Part shown: piece after piece, positions 12,416 through 22,364 of the stretch
Layout of the letters: each line of letters begins with the position of its first letter
Position numbering within the stretch: position 1 is the stretch's first letter
From: Ilyonectria destructans
Lineage: Eukaryota > Ascomycota > Sordariomycetes > Hypocreales > Nectriaceae
Assembly: GCA_020740775.1 (NCBI GenBank)
Contig: JAHEWK010000010.1
Coordinates: 124,001 to 188,000, forward strand
DNA length: 64,000 bases
Direction of reading: 5' to 3'
Position numbers and translations under genes: made by a program
The notes under the pieces: generated by a model
Told to the model about the DNA's origin: nothing
Seen by the model: only the letters and a program-made list of their open reading frames with translations
The model's database searches: none

Positions 12416-13588
12416 ATGACGAAGGCCTACCTCGACATTGACCTTGTGAACCGGACGGATGCGTCCATGCTCTATGTACACATCACAGGGAACAGGCTAC
12501 ATAACGAAACAAACCAGCCTCTGGGTCCGATGATAATGAAGGCAGACGGACAGACGCCTCATATGCTGACATGGAACGGGGCGAATGCCTCGAAACTCGC
12601 CGTCGACCACGGCATTCGCGTGGGCCGGCCTGGAGACACGAAGCGCGTCCGAATCCCTCGCCTGGAAGGCGGCCGCATCTATTTCAGCAAGGGCCGCCCG
12701 CTCACGTTCTTGGTGAACGAGGGACCGGCTTTGGTTGAGCCTTCAGTGATGAACAAGACGGATGCCAACTACGGCGGCCATTGGACGTTTGCCGAGCTCA
12801 CCTTCAACATGGGGGAAGTGTACGCCAATGTTTCCTATGTCGACTTCTTGAGCATCCCAACTGCTCTACGCCTGACGACCGAGTCGGGCCGTGTCGCAGA
12901 AGTACAGGGCATACCCAAGGGCGGCATCACCAAGGTGGCGGAGGGACTGGAGAAGCTTGGCAATCCGTGGAAAAAGCTGGTGGTGAGATCTCCGTCTGGC
13001 TCCATTATCCGCATCCTCAGCCTCAACTCCGGGTATGAATTGTATCCCGACCTGTTCAGGAATTTCTTCGACGAGTATGTTGATAGGTGCTGGGAGCGCT
13101 ATGAAAAGGTGGACCTGATGGTCGACACTCAGCGTGCGGAGTGGGGGGTGTTCAAGGGTCGGGTCCGAGGAGGACTGCTTCGATTTACGAAGCCGAATAA
13201 GCCGGGCTTCGAGTTCAACTTCGAGAAGCCAACAACACAAGACGTCCTTACATGCAACACTGGGCCTTTTGCGGTCCGGCAACCTGTGGACGAACGGGAG
13301 AAGGCTAGACTTGCCGTCGGGGCCCGGATTGCTGCGGCGATTAATAGAGTGACGCTGCTGATCAACAACAAGCAGCCCAGCGGCGAGAAAGTCAGCACAT
13401 ACTACCGCACCCAGCCATGCAACTACTACTCGAAAAAGGTCCACCGCGTGTCGCATGAGAATCGCGGATACACCTTCCCGTATGACGACGTTACCAACAA
13501 GGTCGATCAGTCGGGGTTCGTCAACGATCCAAACCCAAAGGTCTTGACGGTGACGGTTGGAGGGTTTCGAAATCCGCATCATCTTTGA
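12416..13588 (+). CDS. GH64 beta-1,3-glucanase-like protein (thaumatin-like fold), no signal peptide
   Basis: A single exon of 390 residues beginning MTKAYLDIDLVNRTDASMLY. The order of motifs follows family GH64 (laminaripentaose-producing beta-1,3-glucanase): an N-terminal beta domain with YVHITGNRL, RIYFSKGRPLTFL, a core segment AELTFNMGEVYANVSYVDFL with SIPTALRLTT, and a C-terminal part with NRVTLLINNKQPSGEKVSTYYR and CNYYSKKVHRVSHENRGYTFPYDDV. The YVDF and fold-specific blocks are strongly conserved in the family. It would cleave or bind long beta-1,3-glucan. No secretion signal is seen at this start and there is no upstream in-frame ATG with one, so it may be cytosolic or leave by another route. 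It lies beside a GH16 gene on the same strand and has a TATA box. Confidence 0.82.
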   Translation: MTKAYLDIDLVNRTDASMLYVHITGNRLHNETNQPLGPMIMKADGQTPHMLTWNGANASKLAVDHGIRVGRPGDTKRVRIPRLEGGRIYFSKGRPLTFLVNEGPALVEPSVMNKTDANYGGHWTFAELTFNMGEVYANVSYVDFLSIPTALRLTTESGRVAEVQGIPKGGITKVAEGLEKLGNPWKKLVVRSPSGSIIRILSLNSGYELYPDLFRNFFDEYVDRCWERYEKVDLMVDTQRAEWGVFKGRVRGGLLRFTKPNKPGFEFNFEKPTTQDVLTCNTGPFAVRQPVDEREKARLAVGARIAAAINRVTLLINNKQPSGEKVSTYYRTQPCNYYSKKVHRVSHENRGYTFPYDDVTNKVDQSGFVNDPNPKVLTVTVGGFRNPHHL

Positions 13589-14390
13589 GGATGAGGGCTT
13601 GACAAGTGGTGTGATGGGAGTTTATTATACATGATGTTTATAGATAGAATGGGCAACTGTAATCTTGGGTATCTTTTTTCTATCAAATTATCGAATTATC
13701 CGTTCAACCACTCCGTACAAGTACGAGCATCAAATGGCTAATTCCCCCCAAGGCCTCTCAAGCGCAGAGCCTCAGCTCGCGCATGACGTGGACACTCGCT
13801 CGTTAGCGGGTTATGGGGGGCGAAGTCCACCTGCATCCTCCCCTTAGCGCATGGAGATGCGTCGAGACTTGCATATGCGACTGCTGCATAAAGGTCGAAT
13901 GTCAAGGCGGGTGCGGCGCAGGTTTGTGGGTGGGTTGGTTGGGCTGCATACGGCGAGCACAGTTGCGCTATAACTTACATTCTTACATTCTTACATTGCA
14001 ATCTCGCATTCTTACACAGCCCTCTCTCTACATGCAATGTCGTTTGTTGTGCGAACGACATGTACGCCGCCTGGTAGATGTTCTTGAGACACAGGGGGAA
14101 ACAGCCGTTATAAGCTCGTCATCGGTTGACCAACCAACTCAGTGATGTCCCCAGGGCTTGGAGTCGTTGGCTGAGCGGGCTGGACCGCATGGCTGAGCCT
14201 GCGCACTAATAAACCATAACCCCTACAAGGCCGGAACCACAGGGGGAAGCCGGCGCTGGACGGCAACTGTCATCCAATATATCTGGTACCGTCCCTCGCG
14301 CTGCACAACCTTGATGCATGCTGCGGCAGAATGGCCACCAACGGGTGTCCCCCCGCAATGTGGATTGGCTGAGGCAGGCAATAGGGGTGT

Positions 14391-14440
14391 CTGCGTGCGT
14401 CTGCGTGTGTCTGCGTGTGTCTGCGTGTGTCTGCGTGTTG
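14391..14440. repeat. 10-bp tandem repeat (CTGCGTGTGT), five copies
   Basis: Five head-to-tail units, the first and last each with one or more mismatches. Noncoding and microsatellite-like. Confidence 0.85.
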
Positions 14441-15212
14441 TGCCACCGCCCGAAATACCACTGCCAATGCGACCCTCGGCTCACCCGGACCCTTGCCACT
14501 TTGGCCGCAGCCAGCCTGGAATCTGCAGTTGCAGTTGCAGATGGCAGGGCTGAGGCTTTGCCTGCGTGGTGGGTGAATGCATGGCCTATGTACAGTGCTT
14601 ACTTCACTGGAAGGGATGGGGAGAGTCGGTTATACGGATTATAAGTATGCGGGTTCTGGTAGTCAGAGAGCAGCACCGCCCCGCGACGCGCCTGCCCATA
14701 TCCATCCCCTCCATCCACCATCCACTCTCCATCCGCCCTCTCGCCCCCCAATCCGTGTCTCCATCCGTCCAGTTTTGCCCGGATCTCGTCAGAAATCAAA
14801 CCCGTCTCCTCTTTAAACCCTCTTCCTCATCGGATTAAAACCCCGTCGGCTTTAACTCCCTTCCTACCCGCCCCGGCATTCGCCTTCTGATCACATCTCC
14901 CGTACCCACTGGGCACTGGCTGGCCCCTCCACTCAGAGCGCGGAGCATCTACGTACATTGTCAATTATCAGTCTCGACGTCAGCCCAACAGCGAAGCAAC
15001 ACAATTTCCACCGCCCAGCTTGGTGATCCTGCCCATCTCCGGGCCAGACCAGACAAAACCCACCCGATAGTCGGCCTGGAAGTCGCCTCTCCCTTTGCGT
15101 CTGTCTCGAACCTTTCCTCTCTGGCTTCGCCCCCAATCTCGAGGGCGCTGAGCGGACTGGACCGTCGTCAATACTTGAAACAGTCACTGGGCACCACCAC
15201 CCATGATCCACC

Positions 15213-15227
15213 ATGTTTCGGTCTTGA
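15213..15227 (+). promoter_or_regulatory. Short upstream open frame before the Zn2Cys6 regulator
   Basis: ATG TTT CGG TCT TGA encodes four residues and lies 95 bases before the main start, in CACC-ATG context. An overlapping ATG is at 15203. If included in the mRNA it could reduce or regulate translation of the transcription factor. Whether the transcript begins upstream of it is not known. Confidence 0.35.
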
Positions 15228-15321
15228 CCAAGAACAAGCGAGCCTAAACATCATCGACTCTCTGAGCCTCGGCCCGACCCTCAGCTATTGAAGCCTCGCC
15301 CCCCGGACGACAACTTCCATC

Positions 15322-17304
15322 ATGGTCTACTGCGGCAAACCCTCTAAGGGCTGTTCTACCTGTCGCGACCGTAAGATACGCGCAAGTCCCCCTACCCAAC
15401 CCGCCGTCACTGTCCCTCCCCTAGCTCGTCCGTGCGAATCCCTACTAACTTACGAACCTCAATCTCAGTGCGACCAGAGAGAACCCTCATGTGGCCAGTG
15501 CGAGAAGCGTCACCAGGCTTGTCCAGGTTACCGCAACCAGGTCGACCTCATGTTCCGCGATGAGAGCTCCCATGTAATTAACAAAGCCGCAAAGACTCGC
15601 TCCCGATCCCACGCACGGAAGAAGGCGCAGACCCCCGGCCCGGCGGGTCCCTCTCCGTCGCCTCGGCACGTCCCGAGCGCCACTCCAACGCCGCCGGCTG
15701 CCCGTCATCGTTTCAAGGGTCCTGTTTTCTCCGTCTTCAACCCGAGGAGCAGCAGTTCACCTTCTCAAGAGAGCACCGATAGCAATGACGGCGATGTTGA
15801 GGCGAGTGAATGCTGCACCGATGACCCATCCCTAGACCAGGCGTTGCTTGGAGAGGATCTGTCTGCATCTCTCCAGGAAAGAGGTACCGCCTTCTTCTTC
15901 GCCCGCTACGTCGCGGCCGACAACGGGTGTTACCAGAACTACTCCTTTATCTATGACGTTTGGAAACCCCCGGATCCGGACCACGCTCAAGCCGACGCTG
16001 TTACCTACAGCATGACGGCTGTGGGACTCGCCGGGCTCTCTCAGCAGCGTACCCATCGTGCCCATCGTGCCAAGTTGATGGACCGATCCCTCCAAAGCTA
16101 CACTCTGGCAGTCGGGCTTATTCATCCTGCCCTCAGCGACCCCATCGCGGTCATCAAGGACGCCACATTGCTCGCCGTCTTGATACTTGGCACCTACGAG
16201 TCTATTACCGGACGCAGCCCCCAGACCATGCGAACCTGGAAGGGTCACGTCAACGGAGCCGCCCAGATCGCCAGCGAGAGAGGTCCTGCCCAGTTCCGAA
16301 CTAAAGCTGGTACTCGCATGTTTATCATGCTTTCCCAATCCGTTCTCATCAGCTGCATCCAGAGTGGCCTGCCGATGCCCCAGGCCATGGTTGACCTCCG
16401 TAGGGAGCTTCAGCCTTCGCTTGAGCTAGATGGGCCAGCATGGCGCCTGGTTGATCCCGTCTATAGGGCGCTCCAGGTTCGCTATGATATCAAGTCAGGA
16501 GAGCTTCACGACATTGATGATATAGTGGAGAAGCTAACGCACATTGACGACGAATTCGCTTTTATATTATCTGAGCTACCAGAGCCGTGGCAATACCGGC
16601 GTATCCAACTCACGCAACCTGACCCTCGAGTCCTGGGCCGCTGGTGTTACGTGTATCCTGGTCTGTTACAGGCCACTGCTTGGAACGGCGTGCGGGCAGT
16701 ACGTATGCTTCTTCTAGAAACCATCCTTGAGCAAATTTGCCAGGGGTCCAATGCTCCGGACCTATCATCGTTGCCAGATCGTCACCAAAAACGACTCGCA
16801 AGGACCGTAAGGCTTCTGGGCTTGCTAGGGGATGCCATCGTGGCCAGCGTTCCTCAGCATTTCGGTGTGGTCAGCTGTCGAGACAAGGCAATGTCGAACC
16901 CTACGCAAGAAGAACGATATCGCCCCATGTCACCACCAGCAGGCCCCAAATTGCGAACTGAGCATGGCCACGAATCGCTGGTCGGGTCCGACAGATTGAT
17001 GCCCCTCAACCCGACCATCTTGGGCGGCCAAGAAGACAGTGCGGAGTGCTTCATGACCCTAGCGTCCGCGAGCCATACGATAATCTGGCCTCTCTACATC
17101 CTGGGCATGTCCTCATCATGCTCCGCCGAGACGAAAGAGTACGCCATAAGCATGCTACAAGCCATACACCGCGAGACTGGCCTCGAGCAGGCTCGGGTTG
17201 TCGCCGGGATGCTACATTCCAAGGAGGACCCCAACACACAAAGCACCGCTTTCCTTGAGAATATTTCACAATTACCAGCAGGGGGGTTGCTTGAGGTTGT
17301 TTAG
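15322..17304 (+). CDS. Zn(II)2Cys6 binuclear-cluster transcription factor
   Basis: Exons 15322-15381 and 15469-17304 encode 631 residues. The DNA-binding cluster is C11, C14, C21, C28, C31, C38 (CSTCRDRKIR then CDQREPSCGQC), exactly the Gal4-type spacing, followed by a basic Ser/Arg linker. The intron begins with the non-canonical donor GCAAGT and ends CTCAG after a perfect TACTAAC branch site. It is 87 nt, in frame and stop-free, so a retained transcript would insert 29 residues just before C21. The C-terminal region (LSASLQERGTAFFFARYVAA, YSMTAVGLAGLSQ, LLAVLILGTYESITG) matches the fungal_trans_2-like regulatory domain of nuclear activators. The target pathway is unknown. It lies downstream of the GH16 and GH64 genes on the same strand, with a short upstream open frame in its leader. 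Confidence 0.88.
   Translation: MVYCGKPSKGCSTCRDRKIRASPPTQPAVTVPPLARPCESLLTYEPQSQCDQREPSCGQCEKRHQACPGYRNQVDLMFRDESSHVINKAAKTRSRSHARKKAQTPGPAGPSPSPRHVPSATPTPPAARHRFKGPVFSVFNPRSSSSPSQESTDSNDGDVEASECCTDDPSLDQALLGEDLSASLQERGTAFFFARYVAADNGCYQNYSFIYDVWKPPDPDHAQADAVTYSMTAVGLAGLSQQRTHRAHRAKLMDRSLQSYTLAVGLIHPALSDPIAVIKDATLLAVLILGTYESITGRSPQTMRTWKGHVNGAAQIASERGPAQFRTKAGTRMFIMLSQSVLISCIQSGLPMPQAMVDLRRELQPSLELDGPAWRLVDPVYRALQVRYDIKSGELHDIDDIVEKLTHIDDEFAFILSELPEPWQYRRIQLTQPDPRVLGRWCYVYPGLLQATAWNGVRAVRMLLLETILEQICQGSNAPDLSSLPDRHQKRLARTVRLLGLLGDAIVASVPQHFGVVSCRDKAMSNPTQEERYRPMSPPAGPKLRTEHGHESLVGSDRLMPLNPTILGGQEDSAECFMTLASASHTIIWPLYILGMSSSCSAETKEYAISMLQAIHRETGLEQARVVAGMLHSKEDPNTQSTAFLENISQLPAGGLLEVV
15382..15468 (+). 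other. GC-AG intron inside the zinc-cluster coding sequence
   Basis: Donor GCAAGT directly follows the codon CGC (R20) and acceptor CTCAG precedes TGC (C21); TACTAAC lies about 24 bases before the acceptor. The alternative GT donor (GTAAGA at 15371) would put the cluster out of frame, so the GC donor is the only choice that restores the C-x6-C spacing. Length 87 nt with no stop codon. Confidence 0.8.
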
Positions 17305-17553
17305 ATGCCATATGTCTTTGGCCGTGGAGTCTAAGCGTAGACTTGTCAGCATTCTTTGTTATTTGGGGTTTCACGTTGGGATATGTAGCGATGGAGTTTA
17401 TGAGGTTGGATACCCATATGATGCGGCCGAGGAGCTAAGGTGGCTTCCTTAGCACGGCTCTCTGGCAAAGAGAAAGGATGAAATCATGAAACGGCGTATA
17501 CTAACATTTTGTGGACGCCTGAATGGACTCTCGAAGCGGGGCGATGCCCCCTT

Positions 17554-19394
17554 CTACCAATTGTCAAAGTTTCCAAAACCCCCTTTAAACTTCTTGCGTG
17601 CTGGTTCCTCCCATGTGTCGACGTCGTCTAGATCCGCCTCATTCGTTGTCGAGGTGGTCCGTGGTGCTTTGAGGTACTTGCCGACACTCTCTCTGGAGTC
17701 GACGGGCTCAATAGTCCCGTCCTTGCGTATCCGCTTACCGGTCCAAGTTGTCTTGTCGTCCTCGGTACCACCGCGTCGCTTGACCTCCTCCTTCTCTAGG
17801 GAGTGTTTCTCCTGTTCCTTCCGTTGGGTCTGAAACTCTTCAAAGGGGTCGACGAAGACGACGACGTCTTTGATGACGATCTTATTAAGTGGCCGATTAG
17901 AGCCGTCCGTGGGGACATCCTCCATCTTGGACAGGACCTCGAGCCCTGAGGCGACGCGACCGAAAATGGTGTGTTTACGGTCTAGGTGGGGAGTGGGCTT
18001 GTATGTGAAGAAGAACTGGCTCGAGTTGGTGTTCTTGCCCTTGTTGGCCATAGACACTGTGGATGGTTAGTTTCGACTCGCCGGGCAATGGAGAAAGGGT
18101 GTCACTTACTCGTGCCACGGGCGTTATGCGTTAGGGGCCCATCAAACTCATCGTCAAAGTACTTGCCCCATATACTTGCGCCACCTCGACCAGTTCCGGA
18201 GGGGTCGCCGCCTTGAATCATGAAGTTGGGGATGTTTCGGTGGAAGGCGACGCCCTTGTAGTACCCCTTCTGCGCAAGCTTGATGAAGTTCCAGACTGCC
18301 CTGGGCGCAGTCTCGGTCTGCAGCTCTATAGTTAGGTCGCCTAGGTTGGTCTCCATCCTGGCATAGCCCTTGGCCTTGACCCGCTTGGGTTTGAGCATGA
18401 ACTCCTCATCAGTCAGGAGGGCCCTCTCGCCGCTCGTCTCCGGCGTCAGGCCGGTGCTGGTGAAACTAGCCGCGGCCTTGCCCGTAGTGTATGCTGCCGA
18501 GTTGGCCGCCAGTTTCTTGTCTTGGATCATGGACTGCCGGACCACAGTCGCGGCGGCTGGCTTTGCGAGGGCGGTCGAGCTGCGGTTGACGTCACCGCCC
18601 TGCTCTCGCGCCTTGCGGGCCTTGTCAACGGCAGCCTTTGCGCGCAAGACCTTGTCGCCAATATTCCCCAGGGCGCTCGTGTTGATGCTGCCCGCTTGCC
18701 GCTCCTCCTCCTGCTCCTTGGTCAGCTGGGCCTCGTGGCCGTCCTTGAGGTACTTGAACTGCTCGAGGTTTCGGCTGGCTGCGTTCTGGGGGTCTTGAAG
18801 GGTGATGATGTCTGCGCGCGTAAACTCTTCGTCGTCGACCAGGTCGCGCCACATCTTGGGCTTGATGTTCATGCGCTCGACCGTGTCCCAGGCGAAGACG
18901 TTGGCGTAGGTGCCATGGCGGATGGCGACGATGTGGGTGTTGTCGGTGAAGACCTTGTACGTGACGGGGTCGATCAGGTCACCCTTTCCATCGCTCAGGC
19001 CGGCGCCGAGGGAGTCGGACTCGGAATTCCGCGCAAAGTTGAGGCGGATCAAATCCTTCTTCTGCAGCGGCTCGCCGTCGACGGGGTTCTGGTTGGGGTG
19101 CTTTTCGAGCCAGGCGCCAATGACCTCGACGTCGAAGATGGTGCCGTCCGGGGTGCACACGGGGTTCTTGAAGGGCTGGAGGCTGGCGGCGCAGAAGTTG
19201 AAGGGCAGGCGGCGGAACGAGGCGGCGTGCTGGCCGCGAGAGGAAGCGCCGGCGCCGACGCTGGCGGAATACGCATCGGAGGACGACCACTCGGAGTGCG
19301 TAATCTGCAGGATGAGAACGGGCGGTTAGGGGGCAATTGGAAGGGACTAGCAGACACGATGGCTTACATAGAGCTTATCCGTTCCCTTTCCCAT
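17554..19394 (-). CDS. cyp8: U-box cyclophilin, peptidyl-prolyl isomerase-like 2 (Cyp8/PPIL2)
   Basis: Three exons on the reverse strand (19394-19368, 19304-18110, 18056-17554) give 574 residues. Exon 1 encodes only MGKGTDKLY, the conserved start of this family, followed by ITHSEW. A U-box lies at about residues 38-110 ([34 protein letters not shown]), then a long charged linker, then a cyclophilin domain at about 325-475 ([51 protein letters not shown]). The FHR and NSSQFF catalytic-loop motifs are intact. Related proteins combine ubiquitin-ligase and isomerase folds and associate with the spliceosome; a nuclear role is likely. The C-terminus is Lys-rich and ends GGFGNFDNW. The gene diverges from the PTM1-like gene over a 705-base shared promoter. 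Confidence 0.92.
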
Positions 19395-20099
19395 GGTTGC
19401 GCTGGGGGATTGGAGGCGGTTGTGTTGTTGAGGTGAGGGATCGCAACCTTGACGATGGAAGTGTTGATGGAGTTTCGCACGCAGTGCACAGAATGCGCCG
19501 GGCTAAAAAGTTGCTGGGTACCTAGGTACCTATTTACAGACGCCCTGCGGCTTATCGTCTATTATCGGCCGCGTCTGGGGCGATCGTCACGGGGCGATGA
19601 CGGGCGCTGAAGGCCTTCGTACTACCACTACGTAGTACCTCGTAGGGGGCGCTACAGCGGGAGACAGACCCACTCATTACAGTACGTACGATGTACCCCC
19701 TGTTGGTCCATCGCTTCTCCCTCCAGAGCGTGCTGACCTGGCATCACCGGCAGCCAATTACGTATGCGTAGCGCAGGTACCACCAACCATCCGCAGCCCA
19801 TCTCCATCGCTGTCCAGAGCTTCCTTCTTACATCTTGAAACAAGTCACAGCCCGCCTTCGATTCTTCGCCGTCTTCCTCGTGCGCGTACCCATTCGTCCC
19901 GCGCAATCCTCCCTCTTGCCCCAAGAGGACTGCCTCGCCCGACCCGTCATGCTGGCCTAGGTCTCTTGCGACGCCGCATCAACATTCGTCTCGAAGCTCC
20001 CACCGAACCCTGCGACCCCTACTCATCCCTCCATATCTTCGCTGCCTGCGCCCGCCACCCCGAAGCTCCCGCAACACCACCGCCCGCCCGCCGTCAACG
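19395..20099. other. Divergent promoter between cyp8 and the PTM1-like gene
   Basis: No gene seen. Contains the palindrome GGTACCTAGGTACC at 19517-19530 and TACGTA/CTACGTAG words near 19620-19690, followed by C-rich leader sequence before the start at 20100. Confidence 0.5.
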
Positions 20100-22058
20100 A
20101 TGAGGTTCCTCCGGGGACTCCTCATGCTGGGCATGTCCCTTTGGACTGCCCAGGCCATGGAAATTGGCTTGGTACGCAGCTGACGACTCCTCATCTCGAA
20201 GACGATACCCGCCGACCCGCATGCTAACGATGCTCCGCTATAGGATAACAAAGAGGGCAACCAAGAATACTGCACAGGTCAGTTTGCAAAGCCGTGACTG
20301 CGTCCCCGTATCGCAGCCTAACAGACAGCAGGCATGTACAGCCGAAGCTCCTGGGGCGGCCCTGTCGACCCCTTCATCCTCGTCAAGTTCCTCAACACCA
20401 CCGCCAAGGGCAAAGATCCCATGACCAGCTTGGTCATTTTCGAATGGAAGGACAGGAGTCTGGTCGGCATTCCGGATACCGAGCTCGGCTACAACGTGAG
20501 AAGCCCCCATTTACCGAGTTGGGTCCATTTACTGACCTCCGATGCGCATCTAGCGACTTGCTATCTGCAGCGACGACTACGTCAAGGCCGGCAACTGCAA
20601 CAAGACCGACGTTGGCAAATTCGTCCTGGCATCCGATGCCTCTCAGAAGTCCAAGAACCTCATTGCCACAAAGGCTGTCCACTTGAAGGAGCCTGGCGCC
20701 GTCAAATACGCTATCAAGAAGACCGGATACTACTGTGTTGTCACGGACGGTTACAACACCGAAGAATATTCCGCTGTTGTCGAGTTCCGCAATGCCTACG
20801 GCGAGCTTCAGGCCACGCAGATCCCCAAGCTTCCATTTTACGGTGGTATCACCATCTTGTATGCCCTGGTCGCTGCTTACTGGGGTTTCCTTTACTACCA
20901 GCATCGGCACGATATCTGTGAGTACCCGAATTGTCCAATCAAGTCGTCAGCGCACAGTTGCTAACCGTCACACAGTGGCTGTCCAAAACTATATCACGGC
21001 CATTTTGGTCTTCTTGGTGGTTGAGATGGTTCTGACTTGGGGTTTCTATGGTTTGTCTGCCTCGTTTCCTATTGCTGATTCCTTATTAACATTGGCAAAG
21101 ATTACCAGAACCGCCACGGTTCCAACATCGGAGCCAAGGTCTTCCTCACCGTTGTAGGAATCCTCAACGCTGCCAGAAACTCGTTCTCCTTCTTCCTACT
21201 GCTCATTGTCTGCATGGGCTACGGTGTGGTCAAGCCCACGCTGGGACGGACCATGATCTATGTGCGGTGGCTCGCTGCCGCTCACTTCCTCTTTGGGCTC
21301 GTCTACTCTGTTACGAGTCTCGTTATTACCCCTGAGACTGCTGGTAAGTTGTCGTCTTTTGTGTCTCGGAGCGTGCTCGGTTCGCTTACAAACCTTTAGG
21401 CCCCTTCGTTCTCCTCATCGTGCTACCCCTTGCCGGTACCTTGACTGCCTTCTACGTGTGGACCCTGAACTCGCTCAACTTGACCCTCAAAGATCTCAAA
21501 GAGCGAAAGCAGCATGTCAAGGAGGCCATGTATAAGAAACTGTGGTGGTCTATCCTCATCAGCATCCTCGTCATTTTCGCCTTCTTCTTCTTCAACAGCT
21601 TCACCTTCGCATCGGTCAACGACCCGGACTTCGTCCCCTTCCACTGGAAGACCAGATGGTTCGTTCTCGACGGCTGGCTCAACGTGGTCTACTTCGCCGA
21701 CGTCGCGTGGGTTGCCTATGTCTGGCGCCCTACAGCCAACAACCGCCGCTTCGCCATGAGTGACGAGATTGCGCAGGATGACGATGGCAACTTCGAGATT
21801 GGTGATATTGGAGTCCCTGGCGAGGACTCTGACGATGAGGAGGCTCAGATTGGCAAGCGACAGGATGAGCCCCCGCCTTTCAATGCTCCCTCGGCTGCGG
21901 GAACGTCCCAGGCTGGTGGCCAGCAGAGGTCGAACCGACCTCTTCCTCGCGAGTCTCTGGACGGCGAGACCATTTTTGCAGTTGGTGAGGACGGCGACAA
22001 GTTCTCAGACGATGACAGTGACGACGAAGAAAACGCGAACCTTGTACGAAAGAAATAA
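20100..22058 (+). CDS. PTM1-like seven-transmembrane protein (lung seven-TM/GOST family)
   Basis: Seven exons (20100-20171, 20244-20277, 20332-20495, 20554-20917, 20976-21050, 21101-21343, 21400-22058) encode 536 residues. A signal peptide (MRFLRGLLMLGMSLWTAQA) leads a luminal domain with paired cysteines (ICSDDYVKAGNC, GYYCVVTDGY). Seven hydrophobic segments follow, starting at YGGITILYALVAAYWGFLYY and including a conserved block around NSFSFFLLLIVCMGYGVVKP, which is diagnostic for the family (PF06814). The tail is long, cytosolic and acidic (DDEEAQIGKR, DDDSDDEENANL). Members such as yeast Ptm1 reside in Golgi/endosomal membranes; the molecular role is unclear. Intron 5 uses the weak donor GTTTGT. 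The start was chosen because it alone provides the signal peptide and continues into an early short-exon chain typical for these genes. Confidence 0.88.
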
Positions 22059-22364
22059 AACGGTAGCAGCCTTTCTGGGATAAGCGCGAGGTCGTTGGCC
22101 TGCGCACTTTTTGTATAGTCACGGTTTTCATATAGCATTCATGAATGGATTGGGGATTATGTTGTGTTATAACATTGGGTCCCTGGGAGGAGGGCTGGTG
22201 TGCGTGACATGATCGGGATAGGTAGGAATCAAATGGTTATGTACAGGGCCACCGACTCGGGGTGGCAACGGCAATATCACACAGTTACATGATGATACAA
22301 TCTTCCCGATTCTTTCACTCTCATAAACTGGCTTTTCTTATTTTTACGTGCCAGGAGATTGGGA
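22059..22364. other. Convergent 3' ends of PTM1-like and NDUFAF7-like genes
   Basis: About 300 bases between two stop codons facing each other; A/T-rich 3' untranslated sequence with no further gene. Confidence 0.55.

Larger units (their letters stand above)
13589..15321. other. Intergenic region upstream of the Zn2Cys6 regulator
   Basis: About 1.7 kb with no supported gene. It holds small repeats (CTTACATT units near 13975-14000; five CTGCGTGTGT copies at 14391-14440). The last 700 bases are C/T-rich leader-like sequence and contain upstream ATGs close to the regulator's start. Confidence 0.5.

Noticed and set aside
18522..19436. 304-codon forward open frame
   Set aside because: It is antisense to the cyp8 exon, with the Val/Gly/Asp/Leu composition expected from the reverse complement of GC-rich codons.
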